From positions 1 through 41,593 of the forward strand of contig DATHGT010000051.1 of NCBI GenBank assembly GCA_035317605.1: a stretch of DNA of 41,593 nucleotides, read 5' to 3'. The first letter of the stretch is position 1. The number at the start of each line of letters is the position of its first letter. This document shows, one piece after another, positions 7,287 to 15,071 of the stretch. The position numbers were made by a program, and so were the translations under genes. Source of the DNA: DATHGT01 sp035317605 (GTDB taxonomy: Bacteria > Methylomirabilota > Methylomirabilia > Rokubacteriales > CSP1-6). The notes under the pieces were generated by a model, which was not told where the DNA came from, ran no database searches, and saw only the letters and a list, made by a program, of their open reading frames with translations.

Positions 7287-8441
7287 TCAAGCCTCCGCAG
7301 AGGAGATGTTCTCGCGCGAAACAACGTCGGATGATACTGCATATCGAGCGAAAAACCGAGCGCGGAATGGCTCGAACGTGCCCGCGTCGACGGCCGCGCG
7401 CATGGCGGTCATGAGGCCGTTGAAGAACGAGACGTTGTGCAGCGAGAGCAGCCGATACGCGAGCAGCTCGTCGGCCATGAAGAGGTGCCGCAGGTACGCG
7501 CGCGAGAAGGTCCGGCACGTGTAACAGGGACACGCCGCGTCGAGGGGCGCGGGATCGCGCTCGTAGCGCGCCTGCTTGATGGTGAGCGGACCGTCCCACG
7601 TGAAGGCCTGGCCGTTGCGCGCGTTGCGGGTGGGCAGCACGCAGTCGAACATGTCGATGCCGCGGGCCACCGACTCCACGAGGTCGTCGGGCTTGCCCAC
7701 GCCCATCAGATAGCGCGGTTGTCCCGCCGGCAGCAGCGCGGTCACGAAAGCCGTCAGCTCGTACATGACCGGCTTGGGCTCACCCACCGCCATGCCGCCG
7801 ACCGCGTAGCCGTCGAAGCCGAGGGCGACGGTCTCGCGCGCGGCCCGCGCCCTCACGTCGGCGTAGGCGCCGCCCTGAACGATGCCGAACAACGCCTGTC
7901 CGCCAGGGCCGCGCGCGTGCGCGGCCTGCGAGCGCTGGGCCCAGCGCAGCGTGCGCTCGAGCGAGCGCTCGGTGTCCTCGCGGGTGGCGGGGTTGGCGAG
8001 GAACTCGTCGAGCGGGTGGATGACGTCGGCGCCGAGCGCGTGCTGGATCTCGATCGACAGCTCCGGCGTCAGCGCGTGCAGGGACCCGTCCACGGGGGAA
8101 CGAAAGCGGACGCCCTCCTCGTCGACCGTTCGGAGCTTCGAGAGGCTGAAGACCTGGAATCCGCCGGAGTCGGTGAGGATCGGTCCGGGCCAGGCCATGA
8201 ATCGATGGAGCCCGCCCAGCTCTCTCACCAGCGCGTGGCCGGGCTTCATGAGCAAGTGATAGGTGTTGGCGAGCACGATCTGCGCGCCTGACGCGACGAG
8301 ATCGTCCGGGCCGAGGCTCTTCACGGTACCCCGCGTTCCGACGGGCATGAACGCTGGCGTTTCCACGATGCCGTGCGGCGTCGTCAGGCGTCCGCGTCTT
8401 GCGGCGCCGTCTGATTTCAAGAGCGTGAACGTCATTGGCAT
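7287..8441 (-). CDS. tgt: tRNA-guanine(34) transglycosylase
   Basis: This is a 384-residue enzyme that exchanges guanine-34 for preQ1 in GUN-anticodon tRNAs on the queuosine pathway. Asp91 in LTDSGGFQVFSL is the general acid/base region and Asp266 in DMFDCVLPTRNARNG is the nucleophile. Cys304, Cys306, Cys309 and His335 form the zinc site (CPCYTC...H). The segment ALGADVIHPLDEF differs a little from the usual DIVMxFDEC, which is worth noting for substrate recognition. The start is ATG 8441, with a second ATG two codons later. It is separated from queA by an unusual 196-base palindromic gap. Confidence 0.96.
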   Translation of the reverse strand: MPMTFTLLKSDGAARRGRLTTPHGIVETPAFMPVGTRGTVKSLGPDDLVASGAQIVLANTYHLLMKPGHALVRELGGLHRFMAWPGPILTDSGGFQVFSLSKLRTVDEEGVRFRSPVDGSLHALTPELSIEIQHALGADVIHPLDEFLANPATREDTERSLERTLRWAQRSQAAHARGPGGQALFGIVQGGAYADVRARAARETVALGFDGYAVGGMAVGEPKPVMYELTAFVTALLPAGQPRYLMGVGKPDDLVESVARGIDMFDCVLPTRNARNGQAFTWDGPLTIKQARYERDPAPLDAACPCYTCRTFSRAYLRHLFMADELLAYRLLSLHNVSFFNGLMTAMRAAVDAGTFEPFRARFFARYAVSSDVVSRENISSAEA

Positions 8442-8475
8442 GGACGATTGAACGCGCGAGGCGGACGGGGCCTGT

Positions 8476-8591
8476 CACCGGGGTGGGCCCCCCGTGCAGG
8501 CTGCGTCACCCGTTCGCCGGAGCGCAGTGCTTCGCACTGCGGACCGGACGAAGGGGTCCCACTTCGCCTGCGCGGGGGGTCCACCCCGGTG
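8476..8591. repeat. Long imperfect palindrome in the queA-tgt gap
   Basis: Outer arms at 8476-8501 and 8566-8591 are 26 bases each and complementary except for two positions, both of which allow G-U pairing in RNA. In the centre, CGCAGTGC-TTC-GCACTGCG (8523-8541) forms a perfect 8-bp hairpin, and the flanks between are partly complementary. The whole 116 bases can fold into one long stem. It sits in the only wide gap of an otherwise tightly packed operon. It could be a REP/MITE-like element or a transcript-processing or attenuation structure. Confidence 0.7.
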
Positions 8592-8637
8592 CCACCCGTC
8601 CGGGAACGGGTTTCGGAGTTCACGAATCGATTCGGCA

Positions 8638-9672
8638 TCAGACGATCAGGGTCGCGTCGCCGTAGGTGTAGAAGCGGTAGCCGGCGTTGAGGGCGTGGTG
8701 GTAGGCGTCGAGGATCAGGGCGCGGTCGGCGAAGGCTGAGACGAGGACCAGCAGGGACGAGCGTGGGAGGTGGAAGTTGGTCAGCAGGGCGTCGACGACG
8801 CGGAAGCGGTGACCGGGGACGATGAAGATATTTGCCCGGCCCGTCAGCGCGTGCACGGTGCCGTCGGCGGCGACGGCGCTCTCGAGCGCTCGCGTGGTCG
8901 TCGTGCCCACCGCGACCACGCGACGGCCCTCTCGGCGCGCGGCGTTCACCGCCTGCGCCACCGACTCCGGAATTTCCATTCGCTCGGTCGGCAGGACGTG
9001 ATCTTCGACGCGCGCGGCCTTGATCGGCCAGAAGGTGGCGGGGCCCACGTGCATGGTCAGCGCGTGGACTTCGATGCCGCGCGCGCGGACGCGATCGAGC
9101 AGCGCCCCGGTGAAATGCAGCCCGGCCGTCGGCGCGGCGACCGACCCGGGCGTTCGCGCGTAGACCGTCTGGTAGCGCTCGCGATCCTCGCTCCCGGGTT
9201 TGGCGTGGTGCGCGATGTACGGCGGTAACGGCGGGACCCCGTATCGTTCGATCGCGTCGGCGATGGAGCCGTAGAGCCGTTCCACCGTGCGCGTCCCGTC
9301 CGGCTCGACGGCGACGATCCTGAAGCGCGCCGCCCCGTCTCCAGCGCTCATTTCGGCGCCCGCCCGACACCGCCGGCCCGGACGCACCATCGCCCGCCAT
9401 CGCCCGGCCCCGCCGGAAGGCTCCACGAAGAGCAGCTCCACTTCGCGCCCCACGCCGTCGCGCGCGAGCACTCGCGCCGGAATCACGCGGGAGTCGTTGA
9501 CGACCACGCAGTCGCCCGGCCGCAGCAGATCGGGAAGCTCGGTGAATCGATGATCCGCGAACGCGCGCCGAGCGCGATCGATCACCAGCAACCGTGACCC
9601 GTCCCGCTCGTCCGCCGGGGCCTGGGCAATCGCCGAGGCCGGTAACGAATAGTCGAACTCCGCCAGTTCCAC
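8638..9672 (-). CDS. queA: S-adenosylmethionine:tRNA ribosyltransferase-isomerase
   Basis: This 344-residue QueA transfers and isomerises the ribosyl group of S-adenosylmethionine onto preQ1-modified tRNA to give epoxyqueuosine. Family landmarks are the N-terminal FDYSLPASAIAQAPADERDGS, DCVVVNDSRVIPARV, YQTVYARTPGSVAAPTAGLHFT, then HVGPATFWPIKAARVEDHVLPTE (seen in two parts) and the C-terminal LTNFHLPRSSLLVLVSAFA. Length is normal. Together with tgt it covers two consecutive queuosine steps. It starts 44 bases downstream of the SpoIID-like gene on the same strand. Confidence 0.97.
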   Translation of the reverse strand: MELAEFDYSLPASAIAQAPADERDGSRLLVIDRARRAFADHRFTELPDLLRPGDCVVVNDSRVIPARVLARDGVGREVELLFVEPSGGAGRWRAMVRPGRRCRAGAEMSAGDGAARFRIVAVEPDGTRTVERLYGSIADAIERYGVPPLPPYIAHHAKPGSEDRERYQTVYARTPGSVAAPTAGLHFTGALLDRVRARGIEVHALTMHVGPATFWPIKAARVEDHVLPTERMEIPESVAQAVNAARREGRRVVAVGTTTTRALESAVAADGTVHALTGRANIFIVPGHRFRVVDALLTNFHLPRSSLLVLVSAFADRALILDAYHHALNAGYRFYTYGDATLIV

Positions 9673-9716
9673 GAGAACTCACTCTACATCGGCCCGGGCG
9701 CTGCCGACGTATCGGT

Positions 9717-10838
9717 TCAGCGCAGCGTGGAGAGGGTCGCTCCGGGGTAGTAGAAGTTGAGGATCTGGCGCGACGAGGCGCCGAGCTCGGCCATGCTCTT
9801 GGCGCCCCACTGGCACATGCCGACCCCGTGGCCGTGGCCGCGGCCCGAGAAGCGGGCGACGTCGCCGTCGATGGCCACCGCGAAGAGCGTGCTCTTGAGC
9901 GTGTCGTAGCCGATCGCGCGGCGGAAGTCGCCCCCGCGCAGGCGCAGGGTGCGCGCGCTGCCGCGCACGGTCACCGTCCCCGCCCGCAGCGAGGTCGTGC
10001 GCTCGGTCACCTCGATGCCCCGCACCGCTCCCACGCCGAACCCGCCGCGCCGCAGCAGCTCGGAGAGATCGTCGAGACGCAGCTCGAGGGTCCACTGGAA
10101 GTTCGCCGCGCCGGCGGCCAGGTGACAGACGACGGGCCGGAGCGCGGGCAGGCTGCGCCCGGCGAACACGCTTCGCGGGTCTTCGGTATAGCCGCCGCTG
10201 TTGGCGTGATAGAAGGCGGGGAACAGCTCGCCCTCCCAGTACATGACCTGGCCCGCCGTTTCCTGCACGGCGCCCCACGCGGACGACCCCGGGGCCACGC
10301 GTCCGACGAACTGCTGGTGGGCGGTGGACGCGATGATGTGATAGAGCCGCGCGGCGTTGAGCTGGCGGTGATAGGCCGCGTAGGTGCGGGAGGCGATCGC
10401 CTGCGCGCGCAGGGCTTCGATCGGCCAGCGCTCGCTGCTCTCCCCGCGCAGCACGCCGACCAGATAGTCTTCCAGCGGCAGCTCGTTGACGACGAGGACA
10501 CCGGCGTCACCGGTCTTGAGCACGTCGAGGCGCCCCTCGTACTCGCGGCCGTTGACGCGGACGGGCCCGCCGCTGGTGAGCCGGAACCCGGAGGCCCGCC
10601 GGCCGTCGATCTCGACGGCGCCGTTGGCCACCACCGGGCGGACGACGTCGGCCCGCCAGCTCCGCGGCCCGCACTCCACGCACGTGCCCATTTCCGTCAC
10701 GAGCAAGTCGCCGCTCAGCTCGGCGCCGCGGGCGTTGTCGACGATCGCCACCCGGATCATTCCGGAGTCGGGCGCCGCCCAGGCGGCGGCGACGATCACG
10801 CTCAGCAGCAGCGCTGCCGGCAGGAGCCGGACGATCAC
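9717..10838 (-). CDS. SpoIID/LytB-domain protein (secreted)
   Basis: This is a 373-residue protein with an N-terminal signal peptide (RLLPAALLLSVIVAAAWAAP). Diagnostic SpoIID segments are NELPLEDYLVGVLRGE, WPIEALRAQAIASRTYAAY, FYHANSGGYTEDP and the C-terminal GRGHGHGVGMCQWGAKSMAE. In sporulators SpoIID is a lytic transglycosylase acting on denuded peptidoglycan; here, in an organism with no sporulation genes in view, a general peptidoglycan-remodelling role is the inference. The GTG start at 10838 overlaps the DUF2905 stop as GTGA. Four cysteines (including CVEC near residue 40) suggest oxidative folding outside the cytoplasm. Confidence 0.9.
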   Translation of the reverse strand: MIVRLLPAALLLSVIVAAAWAAPDSGMIRVAIVDNARGAELSGDLLVTEMGTCVECGPRSWRADVVRPVVANGAVEIDGRRASGFRLTSGGPVRVNGREYEGRLDVLKTGDAGVLVVNELPLEDYLVGVLRGESSERWPIEALRAQAIASRTYAAYHRQLNAARLYHIIASTAHQQFVGRVAPGSSAWGAVQETAGQVMYWEGELFPAFYHANSGGYTEDPRSVFAGRSLPALRPVVCHLAAGAANFQWTLELRLDDLSELLRRGGFGVGAVRGIEVTERTTSLRAGTVTVRGSARTLRLRGGDFRRAIGYDTLKSTLFAVAIDGDVARFSGRGHGHGVGMCQWGAKSMAELGASSRQILNFYYPGATLSTLR

Positions 10839-11050
10839 CGGCGGCCGAACACCCAGAAGACCAGCGTGAGCACGAGGCTGACCATAATCGACGTGGCCAG
10901 CGGGAAATAGAACGTGAAGTTGCCGCGCCGGACGTAGATGTCGCCGGGCAACCGGCCGATCCACGGCAGACGGCCGGCCAGCACGATCACCACGCCGACC
11001 ACGGCGATCAGCACCCCGAACACGATCAGCAGCTTGCCGATCTCGCTCAT
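10835..11050 (-). CDS. DUF2905 small membrane protein
   Basis: This is a 71-residue protein with two membrane helices (about residues 6-26 and 46-68) around a conserved loop LPWIGRLPGDIYVRRGNFTFYFP, of which GRLPGDI is the family hallmark. Function is unknown. In many bacteria the family sits beside ruvB and queA, as here. It overlaps ruvB by ATGA and the SpoIID-like gene by GTGA, so it is made in step with both. Confidence 0.93.
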   Translation of the reverse strand: MSEIGKLLIVFGVLIAVVGVVIVLAGRLPWIGRLPGDIYVRRGNFTFYFPLATSIMVSLVLTLVFWVFGRR

Positions 11051-12093
11051 TCGAAGAGGGTCCCCTGCCCCGGGATCGTGGCGGGAGCCTGCCGCTTGCG
11101 GTGAGCGTAGGCCCTGGCGGTGAGCCGGCGCCCGGCCGGCGTGCGCACCAGGAAGCCGATCTTGAGCAGATACGGCTCCACCATCTCGATCAGCGATTCC
11201 GCCTCGTCGTTGATGGTCGCGGCCACCGCTTCGATGCCCACGGGTCCACCCTGATAGTGATCGATGATGGCGTCGATGAAGCGCAGGTCGAGACGGTCGA
11301 GACCCCGCGGATCGACGCCTTCCAACTCGAGGGCCTTGTCGGCGACCGCGCGGCCGATGGCGCCGTCACCGGCGACCTGGGCGTAGTCGCGCACCCGCCG
11401 CAGCAGGCGATTGACGATGCGCGGGGTGCCGCGCGAGCGCCGCGCGATCTCGGCGGCCCCTGGCCCATCGATCTGAGCCCCCAGGATCGAGGCCGAGCGC
11501 ACGACGATGCGGGTCAGCTCCGCCTCCGAGTAGAAGTCCAGGTGATGGAAGATGCCGAAGCGCTCGCGGAGCGGCGCCGAGAGCATGCCCGGCCGCGTCG
11601 TCGCGCCGACCAGCGTGAAGGGCGAGAGCCGGTGCTTGATCGAGCGCGCGTGCAGGCCGCGCTCGGTGATGAAGTTGACCGCGAAGTCCTCCATCGCCGG
11701 ATAGAGCAGCTCTTCCACCACTCGCGGCAAGCGGTGGATCTCGTCGATGAACAGCACGTCCTTCTCGTTGAGGTTCGAGAGGATCCCCAGCAGGTCACCG
11801 CCGCGCTCGATGGCCGGCCCCGACGTGGTGACGAGCGTGGTCTGCATCTCGTTGGCGATCACGCCGGCCAGGGTGGTCTTGCCGAGCCCGGGCGGCCCGT
11901 AGAGCAGGACGTGATCGACGCACTCCCCACGCTGCTTGGCCGCCTCGACGGAGACCCGCAGGCTCGCCACCGCCTGCTCCTGTCCGACGTACTCCGCGAA
12001 CGAGCGCGGACGGAGCTGCCGCTCGAACAACGCGTCCTCGGGCGCGGCCGCCCGGCTGAGGATGCGCTCGTCCTGGGGCGCGGTCTCGCTCAC
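11047..12093 (-). CDS. ruvB: Holliday junction branch migration ATPase RuvB
   Basis: This is a 348-residue AAA+ motor that drives RuvA-bound Holliday junctions. It shows the RPRSFAEYVGQEQ opening, Walker A LLYGPPGLGKTTLAG, Walker B VLFIDEIHRLPR, the sensor region LVGATTRPGMLSAPLRERFG and a C-terminal winged helix ending PYLLKIGFLVRTPAGRRLT. GTG at 12093 overlaps the ruvA stop as GTGA. Length is normal for the family. It is followed by the DUF2905 gene with an ATGA overlap. Confidence 0.97.
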   Translation of the reverse strand: MSETAPQDERILSRAAAPEDALFERQLRPRSFAEYVGQEQAVASLRVSVEAAKQRGECVDHVLLYGPPGLGKTTLAGVIANEMQTTLVTTSGPAIERGGDLLGILSNLNEKDVLFIDEIHRLPRVVEELLYPAMEDFAVNFITERGLHARSIKHRLSPFTLVGATTRPGMLSAPLRERFGIFHHLDFYSEAELTRIVVRSASILGAQIDGPGAAEIARRSRGTPRIVNRLLRRVRDYAQVAGDGAIGRAVADKALELEGVDPRGLDRLDLRFIDAIIDHYQGGPVGIEAVAATINDEAESLIEMVEPYLLKIGFLVRTPAGRRLTARAYAHRKRQAPATIPGQGTLFE

Positions 12094-12746
12094 GCGCGCG
12101 CTCCCGCACCGCGATAGATCTCGTCGAACAGCTCCTCGGCGGTGACGAGGTCGGGGCGGCGCTTGAAGGCGTCGGCGATGAGCTGGGAGGCTTCGGTCGG
12201 GCGGTGACCGAGCTGCTTGACGAGCACCTCCCACACCATCTCCTTGACCGCCTCGTCGCCGGGCTCGGGGGTCTTCGGCAGCGGAGCGGGCGGCGCCTGG
12301 CCATCACGGGCCAGCGCGAACTTCGCGACCTTGCCCTGGAGCTGGGCCACGATGTTCTTGGCCTTCTGCGGCCCGATGCCCGGCAGCGACCTCAGATATT
12401 TCTCGTCTTGCCGCGCCACCGCGGCGGCGATCTCCCCGATCGGCGCGGCCAGCGCCCGCGCCGCCACCATGGGGCCCATGTCCTTCACGGTGATCAGCCT
12501 CTCGAAGAACTCCTTGTCCAGCTCGTCGGTGAAGCCGATGAGGACGGGCCGCGGCTGGTCGCGGGTGGCGTGGTAGTGCGTCACCAGCGAGAGCGCGCTC
12601 GCCCCGTCGCCGTCGCCGGCGTGGAGGTTCTCGAGCTGCCGGAACACGATGGGAGGCAGGAACACTTCGTAGCCGATGCCGCCGCACTCGAGGATGATCC
12701 GGTCCTCGAGCTTGCGCCGCACCCGGCCCGAGAGCGAGGCGATCAT
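12090..12746 (-). CDS. ruvA: Holliday junction branch migration complex subunit RuvA
   Basis: This is a 218-residue RuvA. The N-terminal OB domain opens MIASLSGRVRRKLEDRIILE. The first helix-hairpin-helix contains TVKDMGPMVAARAL (an unusual spelling of the normal GVGPKxAL). The second HhH contains LRSLPGIGPQKAKNIVAQL. The C-terminal RuvB-binding domain is EVLVKQLGHRPTEASQLI. The ATG at 12746 overlaps the ruvC stop as ATGA. It recognises the four-way junction and loads RuvB. It is slightly longer than the E. coli protein because of a 15-residue insert between the last two domains. Confidence 0.95.
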   Translation of the reverse strand: MIASLSGRVRRKLEDRIILECGGIGYEVFLPPIVFRQLENLHAGDGDGASALSLVTHYHATRDQPRPVLIGFTDELDKEFFERLITVKDMGPMVAARALAAPIGEIAAAVARQDEKYLRSLPGIGPQKAKNIVAQLQGKVAKFALARDGQAPPAPLPKTPEPGDEAVKEMVWEVLVKQLGHRPTEASQLIADAFKRRPDLVTAEELFDEIYRGAGARA

Positions 12747-13222
12747 GACCAGCGTCCGCCGGCGCGGAGATAGCCGGTGAAGGCCAGGGCCAGCGCGTCG
12801 GCCACGTGCGACGGCCGCGGCAGCTCGGCCAGACGAAAGAGCCGCTGCACGCAGTGCTGGATCTGCTCTTTGGACGCGGCGCCGTTGGCGGCCACCGCGC
12901 GCTTCACCTCGGCCGGAGCGAGGGTGACGATCTCGACCCCGCGCTGGCGCGCGGCCAGGCACACGACCCCGCGCGCGTGAGCCATCAGGAGCGCGGTGCG
13001 CGGAAACCGGTACTCGGTGTAGAGATCTTCGAGGACCATGAGGTCGGGCGCCAGCTTGTCGAGCACGACGTGGATGGCGTCGTAGATCGTCTGGATGCGC
13101 GCGGCCAGCGGCAGGCCCGCCGATGTCTCGATCACGCCGGTGTCCACGACGAGCGGCGCCGCCGCGCCCGGCTCGAGCAGGGCCCAGCCGGTGCCGACGA
13201 GTCCGGGATCGACGCCGAGCAC
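12743..13222 (-). CDS. ruvC: Crossover junction endodeoxyribonuclease RuvC
   Basis: This is a 159-residue resolvase that cuts Holliday junctions. Catalytic acidic residues are visible: Asp5 in LGVDPG, Glu65 in VLEDLYTE, then His139 and Asp142 in PSHVADALALA (His at the third position is found in part of the family). The conserved KRAVAANGAASKEQI loop is present. The GTG start at 13222 is the only plausible one after the yebC stop at 13251. It is about a dozen residues shorter than E. coli RuvC. The yebC-ruvC-ruvA-ruvB order is standard. Confidence 0.95.
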   Translation of the reverse strand: MLGVDPGLVGTGWALLEPGAAAPLVVDTGVIETSAGLPLAARIQTIYDAIHVVLDKLAPDLMVLEDLYTEYRFPRTALLMAHARGVVCLAARQRGVEIVTLAPAEVKRAVAANGAASKEQIQHCVQRLFRLAELPRPSHVADALALAFTGYLRAGGRWS

Positions 13223-13250
13223 CCGCGACGGCAGGGCCGCCGGGCGCCGA

Positions 13251-14003
13251 TCAGGCGGCGGAGACGGCTTCGATGACCTCGTCGGGAATGTCGTAGTTCG
13301 CGTAGACCGTCTGGACGTCGTCCAACTCCTCCAGCGCCTCGATGAGGCGCAGCACCTGTGGCGCGTCCTTGCCTTCGACGCGAACCGTCGATTGGGGCAC
13401 GAAGGTCACCTCGGCCTCGAGCACGGGGACCCGCGCGGCCTCCAGGGCGGCCCTCACGGCGTCCATTTCAGCAGGGGCCGTGGTGATCTCGAAAGCTTTT
13501 TCGGCCCGACGCATGTCGGTGGCGCCGGCCTCCAGCGCGGGGCCCAGCACGTCGTCCTCGGCGATCTTCTCGGCGTCGACCAGGATGATGCCGCGGCGCT
13601 CGAACATCCACGCCACCGCCCCGGAGGCGCCCATGTTGCCGCCGTGCTTCTCGAAGGTGTGGCGGATCTCGGGGGCGGTGCGGTTGCGGTTGTCGGTGAG
13701 CACGCGGATCATCACCGCCACCCCGCCCGACGCATATCCCTCATAGGTGATCTCTTCGTACGCCTCGCCGGGCAGCTCGCCGGTCCCCTTCTGGATGGCG
13801 CGCTTGATGTTCTCCGCCGGCATGTTGGCCTCCTTGGCCGACTCCATGGCGGCCTTGAGGCGCATGTTGGCCTTGGCGTCGCCGCCGCCGTTGCGGGCGG
13901 CCACCGTGATCTCGCGCAGGATCTTGGAGAACAGCTTGCCGCGCTGGACGTCCGTCTTGCCCTTCTTCCGCTTGATCTGCGACCACCGGGAATGACCTGA
14001 CAT
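13251..14003 (-). CDS. yebC: YebC/PmpR-family regulatory/translation protein
   Basis: This is a 250-residue TACO1/YebC-family protein. Landmarks are MSGHSRWSQIKRKKGKTD, RGKLFSKILREITVAAR, NIKRAIQKGTGE, ITYEGYASGGVAVMIRVLTD, then HGGNMGASGAVAWMF and the C-terminal VQTVYANYDIP. Members are described as transcriptional regulators and, more recently, as helpers of ribosomes at proline-rich stretches. It begins three bases after the thioesterase stop codon, so it probably shares that transcript and leads into the ruv genes. Confidence 0.96.
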   Translation of the reverse strand: MSGHSRWSQIKRKKGKTDVQRGKLFSKILREITVAARNGGGDAKANMRLKAAMESAKEANMPAENIKRAIQKGTGELPGEAYEEITYEGYASGGVAVMIRVLTDNRNRTAPEIRHTFEKHGGNMGASGAVAWMFERRGIILVDAEKIAEDDVLGPALEAGATDMRRAEKAFEITTAPAEMDAVRAALEAARVPVLEAEVTFVPQSTVRVEGKDAPQVLRLIEALEELDDVQTVYANYDIPDEVIEAVSAA

Positions 14004-14006
14004 TGG

Positions 14007-15029
14007 CTACCCTCTTTCGTTCGAGACCGCGGTTTTCAATCGGGTCACCCGCACCAGTCGTCGGCGCCGCCGCGCTTCGGCCTCCTGCCACCGCCGCTGC
14101 TCGCCCGGCGTCTCCGGGACGAACGACGGCGCCGGCCGAGGCCGGAGGTCGGCCCGCAGGGGTCCGAGGTCGGACCCGAGGTGCACGTAGGTGAGGAACG
14201 CCGTGCAGGCGTGGCGGATCTCGCCGCTCCACGGGACCTCGGCCAGCACCTTCACGCCGATCTCGACCGACGAGGTGCCGACGTGGTTGAGCCCGGCCTT
14301 GAAGGTCACCACCTCGTGGGTGAAGATCGGCGAGTAGAAATCCATCGCGTCCAGGCACGCGGTCATCACGAGGCCCCGGCAGTAGCGCATCGAGAGGATG
14401 CCGCCCGCCTCGTCCAGCTCCATCAGCATCTTGCCCGGGAACATGGTGTTGCCGAACAGCGCGTCCTCGGGCAGCACCGATCGCGAGGACTGGAAGCGCC
14501 AGCGAAAGTCCGCGTCGTCGTCGGTGGCGATGTCCTTGACGTGGGCAGCCCGCTCGCCCAGGCGCGCCAGGCGGTGCTCGCGGCGGCCCCGCGCCGCCTC
14601 CACCAGGGCCGCCTCCTCGGCGTCGCGCGGGACGATCCGCTCCGTCACCGGACGCGGGCGCGCGTGCTCGTCCACGCTGACGAACACCAGGTGCGAGTTC
14701 AGGGTCACGCTGCGCTCGCCGGTGGCGACGTTCTCGCCCCACACCCGCACGCCGACCTCCAGCGAGCTGCGTCCCACGTACTCCACGCGCGCCCGGAGGA
14801 TGGCGATCTGCCCGACCTTCACGGGATGGAGGAAGTCGAGGTCGTCCATGGCGCCGAGCACGACCGTGCCCCGCGCGACGCGGGCCGCGGCCATGGTGCC
14901 GGCCTGGCTGATCCACTGCATCATGCGCCCGCCGTGGATCTGCCCCGGCGCTCCCGCGTGCTCCGGGAACACCCACTGGATCATCTCGAGTGTCGTATCA
15001 GCAATCGATGGCATAAGCCCCTGAAACAC
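14007..15029 (-). CDS. Double-hotdog acyl-CoA thioesterase
   Basis: This is a 340-residue protein with two hotdog domains, about residues 12-130 and 165-295. The first contains GQIHGGRMMQWISQAGTMAA and the second FPGKMLMELDEAGGILSM, the matched helices that carry the acyl-CoA thioesterase residues. Both domains end in a similar V/IGVxV strand (LEVGVRVWGE and VEIGVKVLAE), typical of tandem ACOT-type enzymes that release free fatty acids from acyl-CoA. The start is ATG 15029 or, equally possible, the ATG five codons later. It precedes yebC by three bases. The chain-length preference cannot be read from sequence. Confidence 0.85.
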   Translation of the reverse strand: MFQGLMPSIADTTLEMIQWVFPEHAGAPGQIHGGRMMQWISQAGTMAAARVARGTVVLGAMDDLDFLHPVKVGQIAILRARVEYVGRSSLEVGVRVWGENVATGERSVTLNSHLVFVSVDEHARPRPVTERIVPRDAEEAALVEAARGRREHRLARLGERAAHVKDIATDDDADFRWRFQSSRSVLPEDALFGNTMFPGKMLMELDEAGGILSMRYCRGLVMTACLDAMDFYSPIFTHEVVTFKAGLNHVGTSSVEIGVKVLAEVPWSGEIRHACTAFLTYVHLGSDLGPLRADLRPRPAPSFVPETPGEQRRWQEAEARRRRRLVRVTRLKTAVSNERG

Positions 15030-15033
15030 GAAC

Positions 15034-15058
15034 GCCCCCGGACGACCGACGAGGGGGC
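15034..15058 (-). terminator. GC hairpin after the aminotransferase gene
   Basis: A 6-bp GCCCCC/GGGGGC stem with a 13-base loop lies 14 bases beyond the aminotransferase stop codon and five bases upstream of the thioesterase ATG. It could end the aminotransferase transcript or shape the 5' leader of the thioesterase-yebC-ruv transcript. No good T-run follows. Confidence 0.35.
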
Positions 15059-15071
15059 ACGACCGTTTCTA

